Counted from the stretch's first letter, positions 1 to 10,598 are shown. The stretch: 61,364 nt of DNA from Gammaproteobacteria bacterium (GCA_024709225.1 JANJXC010000050.1:1-61364); one strand, 5' to 3'. Translations and numbers: made by a program. Notes: a model not told the origin generated them from the letters alone.

Positions 1-28
1 CAAATCAGCTTAATCGCTGCAAGTTTAC

Positions 29-232
29 TTAGGCGGGAACCACGTTCCGGGCCTGCAGGCCTTTCTGTCCCTTTTCCGTCTCGAAAGTCACTGCCTGACC
101 TTCACGCAGGGTGCGGAAGCCGCCGCCCTGAATGGCGGAGAAGTGCACAAACACATCTTCGCTGCCGTCAGACGGCGCAATGAAACCAAAACCCTTGGAT
201 TCGTTAAACCACTTCACGGTACCTGTAGCCAT
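29..232 (-). CDS. Cold-shock domain protein (CspA family)
   Basis: A 67-residue single-domain cold-shock protein, the normal length for the family. RNP1-type KGFGFI and RNP2-type VFVHFS motifs are visible, so it should bind single-stranded RNA or DNA and act as an RNA chaperone in the cytoplasm. The start at 232 is chosen because the protein then begins [10 protein letters not shown], as family members do, and AGGTGA lies a few bases upstream. The frame stays open further upstream, but that stretch encodes nothing cold-shock-like and is probably leader. Which csp paralogue this is cannot be told. Confidence 0.95.
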   Translation of the reverse strand: MATGTVKWFNESKGFGFIAPSDGSEDVFVHFSAIQGGGFRTLREGQAVTFETEKGQKGLQARNVVPA

Positions 233-345
233 GCAAATCACCTCAAAATGAATTTCTGATGCGTCCCAACCACAGCTGTTGAAGATGAACTGCCTGTTCT
301 CCGGCGGATAAGCAGAAAGACATATTTCAACCTGCAGCGCGCCCA

Positions 346-351
346 AGTATA
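346..351 (-). promoter_or_regulatory. Candidate -10 box for the cold-shock gene
   Basis: On the minus strand this reads TATACT, a good sigma70 -10 hexamer. No convincing -35 sits 16-18 bp upstream. If it is used, transcription starts near 339 and leaves a leader of about 107 nt before the ATG at 232. Long structured leaders are typical of cold-induced csp mRNAs. Placement is inferred from the motif only. Confidence 0.4.
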
Positions 352-402
352 GCCATGTTTTTTGGCGCAATCCAACCTCGGCACGACAGTGTGACGAGGT
401 CA

Positions 403-972
403 TCAAAACAGCGTTTCACGGTAGCGTTCCACACCGTTTATTAGCAAAGCCTGAATTGCTCCATTGCCGAAACGATCGACGGCCACACGCAACGAGATCT
501 CTTCACCCTCCACCGGCCGCTCCAGCACGCGTCCCTCGCCCTCCGGCACGAAATAATCCTCGATGCCGTAGCGCACGTTGATGTGGGGCATCGCCTCACT
601 GGCACCGGTTTGCGGATTCCACCAGTAGTCGGCCACATACTGTACTGTGCCGCGCAGCGCCAGCTGACCCGGCGGCGGCGTACGGTGTACGGCGCGCGCA
701 CGCCAATAGGGCTCCCCCGGCTCCAGCACCACATAGATGTGGTCGTGCCGGCGGAATTCATCATCCCCCTCCAGCTCATTCAGCTTGAGACGGCTGATCT
801 CATAGTTGAAGGTGACGTAGTCGCCGCGGAACAGTGAACGTGGGTCGATGGGCTGGGTTTTCAACACCACCGGCGTGCCGCTGGCCAGGGTCCATTGGCG
901 TTTGGCGATCATCCCGGCCAGGATCAGGGTCTGGATCAGGATGATGACCAGCAGTCGGCTGCGCAGTGTCAT
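403..972 (-). CDS. GDYXXLXY-domain membrane-anchored protein
   Basis: A 189-residue protein with one N-terminal membrane segment (about residues 6-20) followed by a globular domain. It contains [13 protein letters not shown], the motif that names the GDYXXLXY family, and a later [14 protein letters not shown] stretch typical of these proteins. Function is unknown; family members usually pair with DUF2157/DUF4401 membrane proteins. The start at 972 overlaps the stop of the upstream gene by 4 bases (ATGA), implying translational coupling. The same frame is open for another 450 nt upstream but that only mirrors the neighbouring gene, so the longer version is rejected. Confidence 0.8.
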   Translation of the reverse strand: MTLRSRLLVIILIQTLILAGMIAKRQWTLASGTPVVLKTQPIDPRSLFRGDYVTFNYEISRLKLNELEGDDEFRRHDHIYVVLEPGEPYWRARAVHRTPPPGQLALRGTVQYVADYWWNPQTGASEAMPHINVRYGIEDYFVPEGEGRVLERPVEGEEISLRVAVDRFGNGAIQALLINGVERYRETLF

Positions 973-2297
973 GCCCGTCCCTCCCGCTGGCCGGCAATCT
1001 GCCGCGTCAGCCGGCGTCGCTGCCGTTCCAGCCAATAGCCGCCGCCGAGCAACAACAAGCCGCCGCCCATGAAGAACAGCGAACGGTCCATCAGACTCCA
1101 GAAGGTATCGAAATAACGCGCCAGCAGGGTGATGGCGAAGAAAAAGAACGCCATATTGACCAGGGCGCGGTTCTCCAGATGCACCGCCGCCTGCAACAAC
1201 CAGAGCAGGCCGGCGAAATACAACAGGTTGAACAGCAGGGCCAGCAGGGCGGCCAGGTGCCGCTCCGCCGCCAGATTGGCCAACAGCAGCACCAGCACTG
1301 CCGCGAGCAGTCCCAGGCCCCAGTTGAGAAACGGCGGTCGCATCGCACCGGCAGTGCGGCGGTAGTGCCAGGCCGCCAGTGCGACCACCAGCAGCAACGC
1401 CACCAGCGTTATCAGCCACCAGGCCAGATGGTCATGGCGGGCATGACGCAACAGGTCAGGAAAAGTGAGCAGATACAAACACCCCAGTGCGGCAAACGCC
1501 GCATAGCGCTGCAGGGTATGCGCCAGGGCCTGTGCATCGCCACGTCCTTGCAGCAGCATGCCGGCAAGGAACAGGGCGAGATAGGTCAGGAAATACACCT
1601 GCACCAGATAGAGTGCCGCACTGTCGTGGTAATCCCAACCACTCATGGCGATGAAGGCGAACCAGCTCCACAGCAGCAGGCCAGCCAGCGCTACGTGGAG
1701 GGCGATGCGCCAGCGCAGCTGCACCACCGGCCACGCCGATATGGCCAGAAACAGCAGGAACGGCCAGTGCACCTCGCGCCCGAAGCCCTGCGACTCCAGC
1801 CCGGTCCACAGCACGCCGAGGCCGAGCCCCGCCACCATGGCCGGCTGCGAGCGCATCAGCCAGCCGGTGAGCACACCGCCCAGCGCCCACACCAGCACAC
1901 CGTCGGGGTAGTGGGCGCTGATGTGATAGATTTGCGCGATAAGCATGATGTTGCTGCCGAACAGGATGACACCGAGCAGCAGCATGGCGGTGGCGAGCAG
2001 CGGCAGCTGGCGCCGCTCGAACACCCCGGCGAGAACATAACTGCCCCACAGCGCGGAGAACAGCACGCCCAGCTTGAGCAGTTTGGGCATCGCCGCCCAG
2101 TTGGCGGCAAAGAAGGTGATGACGCCGGAACCGATGAGGATCACGCCGAGCAGGCTGAAGGCCAGGGCCAGATAGCGCGGACCGTGGCGCTCGCCGGCCG
2201 CGGCATCCTGCAGGATGTGGTCGGCGTTGTCGGCGCTGACCCAGCCCTGCTCGACCCAATGCGGCAGGCGTTGTTCCAGTTGCTTCCTGAACGACAC
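969..2297 (-). CDS. DUF2157/DUF4401 multi-pass membrane protein
   Basis: A 442-residue protein. It has a short cytoplasmic N-terminus containing WVEQGWVSADNADHIL, typical of DUF2157, followed by about 10-12 hydrophobic helices. Together with the GDYXXLXY protein directly downstream (ATGA overlap) it forms a conserved two-gene unit found in many proteobacteria. Substrate and role are not known to me. The upstream 200 bp contains a palindromic repeat rather than an obvious promoter. Confidence 0.75.
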   Translation of the reverse strand: MSFRKQLEQRLPHWVEQGWVSADNADHILQDAAAGERHGPRYLALAFSLLGVILIGSGVITFFAANWAAMPKLLKLGVLFSALWGSYVLAGVFERRQLPLLATAMLLLGVILFGSNIMLIAQIYHISAHYPDGVLVWALGGVLTGWLMRSQPAMVAGLGLGVLWTGLESQGFGREVHWPFLLFLAISAWPVVQLRWRIALHVALAGLLLWSWFAFIAMSGWDYHDSAALYLVQVYFLTYLALFLAGMLLQGRGDAQALAHTLQRYAAFAALGCLYLLTFPDLLRHARHDHLAWWLITLVALLLVVALAAWHYRRTAGAMRPPFLNWGLGLLAAVLVLLLANLAAERHLAALLALLFNLLYFAGLLWLLQAAVHLENRALVNMAFFFFAITLLARYFDTFWSLMDRSLFFMGGGLLLLGGGYWLERQRRRLTRQIAGQREGRA

Positions 2298-2327
2298 GTC
2301 GACTCCCTGACAGATATCAGCACATTC

Positions 2328-2465
2328 GTAGGATGGGTGGAACGAACGCGTAACCCATCAAGCCGGTACGTCAAACATCCGATGGGTTACGCTCGAGCTG
2401 CCCCCCCATGCCTCAAACCCGCCCCGACACGCCCGTAGGATGGGTGCAGCGAAGCACAACCCATC
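2328..2465. repeat. Palindromic GTAGGATGGGT...AACCCATC repeat cluster
   Basis: Two copies of GTAGGATGGGT followed after 12-13 bp by AACCCATC (2328-2359 and 2435-2465), with an inverted partial copy GATGGGTTACGC at 2381-2392 between them. Each copy can form a small hairpin. This looks like a dispersed REP-like extragenic repeat. It fills the gap between two genes that both read on the minus strand. Confidence 0.75.
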
Positions 2466-2494
2466 AATCCCGCACCGCCACAACCCCGATGAGT

Positions 2495-3067
2495 TTACAG
2501 CGACACCACCAGCCAGGCCCCGGCACCGGCCACCAGCGCACCGCCGCTGCGCAGCAGCCAGGCATGGCGTTGCAGGGCGCGTCCGATACCGAACCCGGCG
2601 AGGTGCAGAGCCGCGCTGGCCATGGCCATGCCGAGCACATACAGATAACTGGCGGCACCAGCGGGCACCTCGGCACCGTGGGCATGGCCATGGAACAGGG
2701 CAAACAAGCCCACCAGCGCAATACCGGCCGCAGCGGGTACGCGTGCCGCCAGCATCACCGCCAGCCCCAGCACCAGCACCGAGGCGGCGATGAGCGCCTC
2801 CACCAAAGGCAGGTGCACGCCAGCAAGCCCCAGCACCGCGCCGGTGATCAGCATGGCGACAAAGGCGGTCGGTACCTTCCAGCCGGCGCTGCCGCCCTGC
2901 AAGGCCGCCCACAGGCCGACGCTGAGCATGGCGAGCAGGTGATCGGCACCACCGAGGGGGTGGAACACGCCGGCGCTGAAACCGCCGCTACCGTGACCGG
3001 TGTGGGCGGCGGCAATGCCGGGCAGTACGATGAGACCGATGGCGGCAACAATGTGGCGAATCTTCAC
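2495..3067 (-). CDS. hupE: HupE/UreJ family nickel permease
   Basis: A 190-residue inner-membrane protein with an N-terminal signal-like segment, then HTGHGSGGFSAGVFHPLGGADHLLAM. This histidine-rich stretch with HPxxGxDH is the metal-binding signature of HupE/UreJ. A second histidine motif, LFHGHAHG, lies near residue 130. Six to seven hydrophobic helices are visible. Family members import nickel for hydrogenase or urease; the position just downstream of hynL supports nickel for hydrogenase. A GTG start at 3067 is preferred because AAGGAGG lies 8 bases upstream; a longer ATG start at 3106 has no such site. It is separated from hynL by a repeat element, so it may need its own promoter. Confidence 0.88.
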   Translation of the reverse strand: MKIRHIVAAIGLIVLPGIAAAHTGHGSGGFSAGVFHPLGGADHLLAMLSVGLWAALQGGSAGWKVPTAFVAMLITGAVLGLAGVHLPLVEALIAASVLVLGLAVMLAARVPAAAGIALVGLFALFHGHAHGAEVPAGAASYLYVLGMAMASAALHLAGFGIGRALQRHAWLLRSGGALVAGAGAWLVVSL

Positions 3068-3088
3068 TGGACTGTCCTCCTTATTAAC

Positions 3089-3222
3089 GGCAGATACAAG
3101 TTTCAAGTTATAAGTGACAAGTTGCGTAGGTGTGCGCTGCGCGCACGGTTGTTTGAACTCAAATACAGTACGAGCGCAGCGAGTTCATTCACTTGTAACT
3201 TGTCACTTGCAACTTGTAACTG
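3089..3222. repeat. Heptamer-arm inverted repeat element with common core (copy A)
   Basis: The left arm (3089-3125) is built of ACAAGTT/TCAAGTT/GACAAGTT-type heptamers and starts GGCAGATACAAG. The right arm (3190-3222) is the inverted counterpart and ends one base before the hynL stop region. The core at 3130-3190 begins GTGTGCGCTGCGCGCAC and ends GAGCGCAGCG followed by TTCATTC. The same core appears at 30756-30813 and 35969-36027 with different arms. Confidence 0.85.
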
Positions 3223-3225
3223 ATT

Positions 3226-4988
<1,763 letters not shown>

Positions 4989-4992
<4 letters not shown>

Positions 4993-6260
4993 TTACCGGC
5001 CTCCTGTTCCACCAGATGCTCGGCCACCAGCTCGGTCAGGCCGACCACCTTGACGTTCATGTTGTAGTGTTCCAATCCCTCTTCCAGCACGATGCGGCAG
5101 TTGGCGCAGGCGGTGACCATGGTGTGCACACCCAGTTCATCGAGCTGCGACTTCTTGCGCTTGAAGGCGGTCAGGCGCAGATGCTCGGCACGTTCATTGG
5201 CGCTGACGCCGCCGCCGCCGCCGCAGCACCAGTTCCACACGCCAGGGTCGGACATCTCGCGGAAATCACTCGCCACCTCACCCAGCAAGGCACGCGGTTG
5301 CCGCACCACGCCGCCGCGGCGCACGATCTGGCACGGGTCATGGAAGGTCAGCGGCGCATCTTCTTTGCCGACGGTCTGGAGCCGGCCGCTGGTGCGCAAT
5401 TCATCGAGCAGTTCGAGGATATGCACCACCTTGAACGGATAGGGCCGGCCGATGAGGTTGGGGCCTTCCCAGCGCAGGGCGGTGAAGGCATGACCACACT
5501 CCGGGCTGATCACGTGCTTGACCTGCAATTTCTCCGCCGCCGTGACGATGCGGCCGACGATCTCGCGGGCGATATCCGAGGCACCGATCTGGATGCCGCT
5601 GTTGGTCGCCTCGAAGGCCTCCGACGACAACGTCCAGCTCACCCCGGCCTGATGGAAGATCCGCGCCAGGGCGCCGAGGTATTCGGGGAAATTGATGATC
5701 TCCATGGACGACAACAGCGCCATGTAATCGGCGCCCTGCACATCGATGGGAATGCTCAGCCCGGTCTCCGCCTCCTGGCCGCGGATCTGCGCCTGCAGGG
5801 CCGGCAGCTTCACGCCCATCGGGCTGCCCAGCTCGATGGTGCGCTTGGTGGCACCGATGACGCCCTCCGGTGCATGGCCGGCGGCAGACATGCCTTCGCG
5901 CAGCTTGCGCACCATGTAGGTAATGTCGTTGCCTACCGGACACACCATCGAACAGCGACCGCACAGGGTGCAGCTGTCATACACCAGTTCGCTCCAGTTC
6001 CGGAGGTCAGCGTCGCTCACCGGCTTGCTCAGACCGAGCATACGGCTGAGGCGGCCGGTCAGGGTATATTCCTGCTGCCACACCCGGCGCAGCGGTTCGA
6101 GCTTGTAGATCGGCGTGTATTTCGCATCGCCGGTCTCGGTGTAGAACAGACAGGCATCGGCGCACATGCCGCAGTGCACACAGCTGGAGAAGAAACTGGC
6201 GATGGGTGCATCCATCACCTCGCGCAACGCATTCAGTCCTTTTTCCAGACTCGCGCTCAT
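4989..6260 (-). CDS. isp2: Isp2, heterodisulfide-reductase-like Fe-S protein
   Basis: A 423-residue cytoplasmic electron carrier resembling HdrD/DsrK. Two [4Fe-4S] motifs are visible: CVHCGMCADAC (C27-C37) and CTLCGRCSMVC (C97-C107). The C-terminal half has CCG-type features: a PECGHAF, HDPCQIVRRGG, a CCGGGGG run and a final CANC. It probably receives electrons through Isp1 and passes them to a thiol/disulfide or quinone partner. The start at 6260 is fixed by the 4-base ATGA overlap with isp1; the frame is open further upstream only as a shadow of isp1. Confidence 0.92.
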
Positions 6261-6916
6261 GATGCGACTCCTTTCCGTGCCGCAATATCGCCGTTGTACC
6301 AGCGGGCGATGAACAGGGTGAAGGTGTGGGTCAGCTTGGTGAACGGGAACACCACCAGCAGCAGCTCGGCCGACAGGATGTGCAGCGCCAGCAGCAGGGT
6401 GTAATCGAGCAGCAGGTGGTGGTAGGCCATGTAGCCGGTGAGCAGCGGCAGGAAGGTCACCGCCCAAGCCAGGTAGTCGCCGAAACCGGACAGCAGGCGC
6501 TTCACCGGGTCCATCAGGCGATGCACCAGCACCACCAGCAGGGCGATCAGCGTCAGCACCGTCACCAGGTCCACCAGCGAGGTCGGCAGTGCCGGCCAGC
6601 TCAGGCCGGTGAGGCTGTGGATCAGCTTGATGTGCGGCAGCAGGAACAACAGCACGATGAACAGCCCGATGTGGAACACAAAGCCGGTGATCACCGTGAG
6701 CCCGGACCGGTGCCAGGTGCCCTGATACGGCAGCGAGCGGCTGAATACGGTGCGCCAGCCGGAACCGGGCGTCGGACTGCGCGGCGCGGCCAGGTCCGTC
6801 TTGCGGCCCAGGCTGTAGATCTCGAACAGGCGCAGCGTCATGCCGAACAGAAAGATGGCGACGGCGATGCCGAGTCCCGGCCCGCGTGCCCACAACAACA
6901 ATTCCATCGCGCTCAT
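6257..6916 (-). CDS. isp1: Isp1, cytochrome b-type membrane subunit
   Basis: A 219-residue integral membrane protein with about five hydrophobic helices, related to the NarI/DsrM/HdrE family. Histidines in helices (for example HIGLF, HRLMDP, GYMAYHH, LHIL) are candidate heme b ligands. It should anchor the hydrogenase to the inner membrane and move electrons from HynS to quinone or to Isp2. The start at 6916 lies one base after the hynS stop; the stop overlaps the isp2 start. Heme number is inferred from the family. Confidence 0.9.
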   Translation of the reverse strand: MSAMELLLWARGPGLGIAVAIFLFGMTLRLFEIYSLGRKTDLAAPRSPTPGSGWRTVFSRSLPYQGTWHRSGLTVITGFVFHIGLFIVLLFLLPHIKLIHSLTGLSWPALPTSLVDLVTVLTLIALLVVLVHRLMDPVKRLLSGFGDYLAWAVTFLPLLTGYMAYHHLLLDYTLLLALHILSAELLLVVFPFTKLTHTFTLFIARWYNGDIAARKGVAS

Positions 6917-6917
6917 G

Positions 6918-8003
6918 TCACTTCTCCAGATCTTCGATGGTGACGGTCTGGTGCTCGGCCCTGGCCTGCGCCTTGCGCTGGCGGTTGGCGATGCCGATGG
7001 CGACACCCGCTGCGGCGCCCACGGCCACCGCCGCCGCCGCCGCACCGGTCACGGAATCCACCGGCGTGGACAGCGCCTTGTAGAAGCCGCCGGCATCCCA
7101 GAAGTCCGGCTCGGAACAGCCGATGCAGCCGTGGCCGGACTGCACCGGCCAGCTGGTGCCGCCGTTCCACTTGGTGGTGGCGCAGGCGTTGTGGGTGGTC
7201 GGTCCCTTGCAGCCCAGCTCGAACAGGCACCAGCCGTCGCGTGCGCCGGCATCGTCGAAGGTCTTGGCGAACTTGCCCTGGTCGTAGAACGGGCGGCGGT
7301 AACAGCGGTCGTGGATCGACTCGCCGTAGAAGGCGCGCGGCCGGCCCAGGTCATCGAGGTCGGGCAGCGAACCGAAGGTGAGATAGTGGGCCAGCACGCC
7401 CACCATCACCGCCGGCACCGGCGGGCAGCCCGGCACGTTGATGATCGGCTTGTCCTTGATGATGTCGGACACCGCCACCGCACCGGTGGGATTGGGTTGG
7501 GCATGGGGCAGGCCGCCGAACGCGGCGCAGGTGCCGATGGCGACGATGGCCGCGGCGCCGGCGGCGGCCTCCTGCAGCATCTGCAGGTTGCTGATGCCGG
7601 CGATGGTGGAATACGCGCCGCCGTCCTTGAGCGGGATGGAGCCGTCGACAATGAGCAGATACTTGCCCCAGTCCGCCTTCATGGAGTGCTCGCGCGCCTC
7701 TTCGGCCGCGTGGCCGGAGGCGGCCTGCAGGGTGTGATGATAATCGAGGGAGATGGCATCGAAGATCAGGCTTTCGATGCTGGGCGAGTGGGCGCGGGTG
7801 AGCGACTCGGTGCAGCCGGTGCACTCCTGGAACGACAGCCAGATCACTGCCGGGCGCTTCAGCCTGCCCAGGGAATCCGCCACCGCCACGGCCATGGACG
7901 GCGGCAAGGCCAGCAATGAGGTGGTCGCCGCGCAGAATTTGAGGAAGCCGCGCCGGCTGATGCCGCGCCGCTTCAATATCTCCAACAGAGTCTCATCAGC
8001 CAT
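6918..8003 (-). CDS. hynS: [NiFe] hydrogenase small subunit (HynS)
   Basis: A 361-residue Fe-S subunit. The twin-arginine signal RRGFLK (residues 17-22) predicts Tat export with the large subunit. Cluster ligands are visible: ECTGCTES (C61, C64), GTCAAFGG, PGCPP, then HDRCYRR, CLFELGC, ACA and GCSEPDFWD for the distal and medial clusters. The proximal site has the ordinary two-cysteine form, not the extra cysteines of O2-tolerant enzymes. A glycine/alanine-rich hydrophobic helix near the C-terminus, followed by basic residues, should anchor it on the periplasmic side of the membrane. The start overlaps the stop of the HupH-like gene by 8 bases. Confidence 0.96.
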   Translation of the reverse strand: MADETLLEILKRRGISRRGFLKFCAATTSLLALPPSMAVAVADSLGRLKRPAVIWLSFQECTGCTESLTRAHSPSIESLIFDAISLDYHHTLQAASGHAAEEAREHSMKADWGKYLLIVDGSIPLKDGGAYSTIAGISNLQMLQEAAAGAAAIVAIGTCAAFGGLPHAQPNPTGAVAVSDIIKDKPIINVPGCPPVPAVMVGVLAHYLTFGSLPDLDDLGRPRAFYGESIHDRCYRRPFYDQGKFAKTFDDAGARDGWCLFELGCKGPTTHNACATTKWNGGTSWPVQSGHGCIGCSEPDFWDAGGFYKALSTPVDSVTGAAAAAVAVGAAAGVAIGIANRQRKAQARAEHQTVTIEDLEK

Positions 8004-8421
8004 GATTACTCTCCTGTTTCAGTTCGAATAAGCGAGCCCGCAAGGCCTCCAGCCCGTCCTTCACATCATCTTCCGGCGCCAGCAGGATCTCGGGACACCA
8101 GGCCACCTCGATGAACTCGGCCAGCACCTCGTCCTCGTCATTGTAGTGGGTCACCCACCACACACCGGGGACGCCGGTCTCATGGATGCGGGTCGGTCCC
8201 AGGCTGTGCACCTCGGCCACCACCTCGCCCTCGCCCAGGGTTTCCTCCAGCAGGTCATAGTCCTCGGCGCTCAAGGGCAGGCCGGACAGGTCGATGCTGC
8301 TCTCCTCCCCCTTTTCCACCAGTTTCTGCAGCAGGTTCTCCACCTCCCGCAGCACTGCCCGGGCATTGCCGTTGCCGCCCACGTGCACCACGTGCACACC
8401 GATGTCTTTCAAGCTGCTCAT
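7996..8421 (-). CDS. HupH/HyaF-like hydrogenase assembly protein
   Basis: A 141-residue acidic protein. It contains LGEGEV followed by TRIHETGVPGVWWVTHYN, the conserved C-terminal block of HupH/HyaF proteins, which help mature the hydrogenase small subunit. It is about half the length of typical HupH, carrying one copy of a block that is usually duplicated. The start at 8421 is preferred because it makes a 4-base ATGA overlap with the protease gene upstream; an ATG at 8430 is equally in frame. Exact family name is less sure than its role. Confidence 0.75.
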   Translation of the reverse strand: MSSLKDIGVHVVHVGGNGNARAVLREVENLLQKLVEKGEESSIDLSGLPLSAEDYDLLEETLGEGEVVAEVHSLGPTRIHETGVPGVWWVTHYNDEDEVLAEFIEVAWCPEILLAPEDDVKDGLEALRARLFELKQESNHG

Positions 8422-8885
8422 TGCCGCCATTTCCGGATCAGTTCGAGGGTCATGCCGCAGGCCGCGGGGATTGCCGCCGCTACTGCCGGACTGGGGCCAT
8501 CCCCCCAGCCCAGCTCCTGCGGCTGGATGCCGATGAGGGCCCGCCGCGCCGGCAGGGAGTCGGTGAGATGAGCGATGGACAACAGGTCGAGGAGGCTGAC
8601 CTCATGCACGCTGCGGCGCTTGCCGCGCCCCAGATAATCGTCCATGGCCTCGTTCTCGAACAGGGTCACGGTGCCGGGGACTGCCTTGAGTTCGGCGGCA
8701 TCGATGATGATGAGCTGATCGGCCTCGGCCATGGGACCGGCCAGGGTAAAGCTGAGGGTACCGCCATCCACGTATTCAACGGCATCGAGATCGGGATGGT
8801 CGCGGCGCAGACGCTCCACCACATGCACCCCCACCCCCTCATCGCTCAACAGGGTATTGCCCACGCCCAGCACGACTGTGGTCAT
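8418..8885 (-). CDS. hynD: Hydrogenase maturation endopeptidase (HupD/HyaD family)
   Basis: A 155-residue protease that removes the C-terminal tail of HynL after nickel insertion. The N-terminal GVGNTLLSDEGVGVHV motif carries the conserved Glu/Asp metal ligands (E17 region), D63 lies in LIIIDAAE and a conserved histidine is in SVHEVSL. It heads the minus-strand hydrogenase block and is transcribed away from hypC across a 135-bp intergenic region. GGAG lies 4 bases before its ATG. Confidence 0.93.
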   Translation of the reverse strand: MTTVVLGVGNTLLSDEGVGVHVVERLRRDHPDLDAVEYVDGGTLSFTLAGPMAEADQLIIIDAAELKAVPGTVTLFENEAMDDYLGRGKRRSVHEVSLLDLLSIAHLTDSLPARRALIGIQPQELGWGDGPSPAVAAAIPAACGMTLELIRKWRQ

Positions 8886-9020
8886 GATCTCCTCATCGTT
8901 GTTTTGGTTATTGTTGCGACCGAGTAACTATAGACACAGTTTGTGACATTTGGCGAGTGTGTTGGGTTGCCCCGGTGATATGGCTATACTCGCAGAGACC
9001 TAGCGAGCGGATATCCCACC
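8886..9020. promoter_or_regulatory. Divergent control region between hydrogenase and hyp operons
   Basis: This 135-bp gap separates the minus-strand hydrogenase genes from plus-strand hypC. A minus-strand -10 box TATAGT is seen at 8927-8932 (reading ACTATA on plus) and a plus-strand -10 TATACT at 8985-8990; neither has a strong -35. A 15-bp near-palindrome GACACA-GTT-TGTGAC at 8933-8947 lies directly upstream of the minus -10 and could be a regulator site. Which regulator binds is unknown. Confidence 0.5.
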
Positions 9021-9251
9021 ATGTGTCTCGGCATTCCCATGCAGATCATCGGCATCGACGGCTACAATGCACGCGCCAGCGCCAAAGGCGTGGAGCGTGA
9101 CATCAGCCTGTTCATGCTGCAGGACGAATTACCGGCCATCGGCGACTTCGTCATCGTGCACGTGGGCTATGCCATTCAACGGATTAGCGAGGATGACGCG
9201 CGCCAGTCATGGGAGCTGTTCGATCAGATCCTGGCGGAAAGCGATGCATGA
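9021..9251 (+). CDS. hypC: Hydrogenase assembly chaperone HypC
   Basis: A 76-residue small chaperone starting MCLGIPMQI. The cysteine at position 2 is the essential Fe(CN)2CO ligand, and HVGYAIQ is the second conserved stretch. It carries the iron centre with HypD to the HynL precursor. It heads the plus-strand hyp block and overlaps the hypA start by 8 bases. Typical family length. Confidence 0.96.
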   Translation: MCLGIPMQIIGIDGYNARASAKGVERDISLFMLQDELPAIGDFVIVHVGYAIQRISEDDARQSWELFDQILAESDA

Positions 9252-9591
9252 GCTGTCGGTGTGCCAGGCCTTGCTGGCGCAGGTGGCACAGGTCGCGCGG
9301 GACAACGCCGCGCGCAGCGTAGAGAAGGTCGTGCTGCGTATCGGCCCGCTGGCGGGCGTAGAGCCGCGCCTGTTGCAGGACGCCTTCCCCATCGCCCGCG
9401 CCGGCACCGTGGCCGCCGCGGCCGAACTGGTGATCGAGACGCTGCCGCTCACCGTGCGCTGCCAAAGCTGCGGCGCCGAAACCGCCGCCGTACCCAACCG
9501 CCTCCTCTGCGGCGCCTGCGGCGACTGGCACACGCAACTGGTCAGCGGCGATGAACTATTATTGGCCAGCGTCGAGCTGAGGAAATCTTGA
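9244..9591 (+). CDS. hypA: Nickel metallochaperone HypA
   Basis: A 115-residue nickel-delivery protein. The nickel site MHEL is at the N-terminus (H2, E3) and the zinc site is formed by CQSCG and CGACG near residues 73-92. The ATG at 9244 lies inside the last codons of hypC. It works with HypB and probably receives nickel imported by HupE. The 3' end runs straight into a heptamer repeat arm. Confidence 0.95.
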   Translation: MHELSVCQALLAQVAQVARDNAARSVEKVVLRIGPLAGVEPRLLQDAFPIARAGTVAAAAELVIETLPLTVRCQSCGAETAAVPNRLLCGACGDWHTQLVSGDELLLASVELRKS

Positions 9592-9595
9592 CGTT

Positions 9596-9636
9596 GTTAA
9601 CTTGTATCTTTCCACTTGTAACTTGTATGTGATTCT
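9596..9636. repeat. Solitary heptamer arm between hypA and hypB
   Basis: Tandem ACTTGTA/TCTTTCC/ACTTGTA units, the inverted-arm version of the ACAAGTT family, with no partner arm nearby. It occupies the whole hypA-hypB gap, so hypB has no purine-rich ribosome-binding site in the usual position. Confidence 0.7.
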
Positions 9637-10437
9637 ATGTGCGACACCTGCGGCTGCAACATCACTCCCGGCAACAAGCACCTCAACGAGGCCGGCGGCA
9701 AACTGTCCCACAGCGCCGACGGCAAGGCGGCGGTGGATGTGCTGCACGGCCTGCTGGGCGAGAACGACCGGCAGGCGGCGCACAACCGCGCGCACCTGGA
9801 AAAACACGGCGTACTCGCCGTCAATCTGATGTCCTCCCCCGGCGCCGGCAAGACCGCGCTGCTGGAAGCGACCATCGCGGCGCTGAAGGACGAACTGCGC
9901 ATCGCCGTCATCGAGGGCGACCTGGAAACCGAGAACGATGCCGAACGCATCCGCGCCCAGGGCGTACCGGCGATCCAGATCACCACCGGCAGCGCCTGCC
10001 ATCTCGATGCCCACATGGTGCACGATGCCCTGCACCACCTCGACCTGTCGCAGCTCGACCTGCTGTTCATCGAAAATGTCGGCAACCTGGTCTGCCCCGC
10101 CAGCTTCGACCTCGGCCAGCACCGCAACGTGGTGCTGCTCTCCACCACCGAGGGCGACGACAAGCCGGCCAAATATCCGGTGATGTTCCGCGCCGCCGAT
10201 CTGCTGCTGCTCACCAAGTCCGACCTGCTCGCGGTGCTGGACGACTTCGAGCCGGCACGTGCCGAACAGCACCTGCGCCAGCTGGCCAACGCGGCCCCAC
10301 TGCTGCAACTCTCCGCCCGCAAGGGCCAGGGCCTCGACGCCTGGCTGGCCTGGCTGCGCGGCGAAATCGCGGCACGGCGCGCGGCGCGACAGAAATTCCG
10401 TGCCGCGCCCAAACTCAGTGGCGTATTACGGGTGTGA
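9637..10437 (+). CDS. hypB: Hydrogenase nickel-incorporation GTPase HypB
   Basis: A 266-residue SIMIBI-class GTPase for nickel insertion. The N-terminal CDTCGCN motif is a nickel site. The P-loop is SSPGAGKTAL, with EGDLET as the metal-contact region, ENVGNLVCP as the switch/G3 region and TKSD as the base-specificity motif. There is no long histidine stretch, so nickel storage capacity should be small. The ATG at 9637 follows a repeat arm without a visible Shine-Dalgarno sequence. Confidence 0.96.
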   Translation: MCDTCGCNITPGNKHLNEAGGKLSHSADGKAAVDVLHGLLGENDRQAAHNRAHLEKHGVLAVNLMSSPGAGKTALLEATIAALKDELRIAVIEGDLETENDAERIRAQGVPAIQITTGSACHLDAHMVHDALHHLDLSQLDLLFIENVGNLVCPASFDLGQHRNVVLLSTTEGDDKPAKYPVMFRAADLLLLTKSDLLAVLDDFEPARAEQHLRQLANAAPLLQLSARKGQGLDAWLAWLRGEIAARRAARQKFRAAPKLSGVLRV

Positions 10438-10441
10438 AATG

Positions 10442-10598
10442 CCAAATCCAACGCAATGGCGCAAAGACGCAAAGAACGCAAAGGCTCGTATGCAAACCAT
10501 TCAAATCCGCCAGTCGACAACCCACGCTGGTGATCACCGTGCATTGATCGATCTTTGCGACCTTTGCGTCTTTGCACCTTTGCGTTGGATCTTTGAGG
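10442..10598. repeat. GCAAAGAC-octamer inverted repeat element between hypB and hypD
   Basis: The left arm (10442-10484) reads through ATCCAACGCAATGGCG then GCAAAGAC/GCAAAGAA octamers. The right arm (10551-10598) is its inverse almost base for base over about 40 bp, with a 66-bp core. It fills the gap between the two hyp genes and ends about ten bases before the hypD GTG start. Confidence 0.85.

Noticed and set aside
6918-8003. HynS as an oxygen-tolerant hydrogenase subunit
   Set aside because: The proximal site reads ECTGCTES without the two extra cysteines of tolerant enzymes.
8951-8966. Sigma54-like TGGC-N7-TTG sequence upstream of hypC
   Set aside because: The conserved GC doublet at -12 is GG here, so it fails the core requirement; kept only as a weak possibility.
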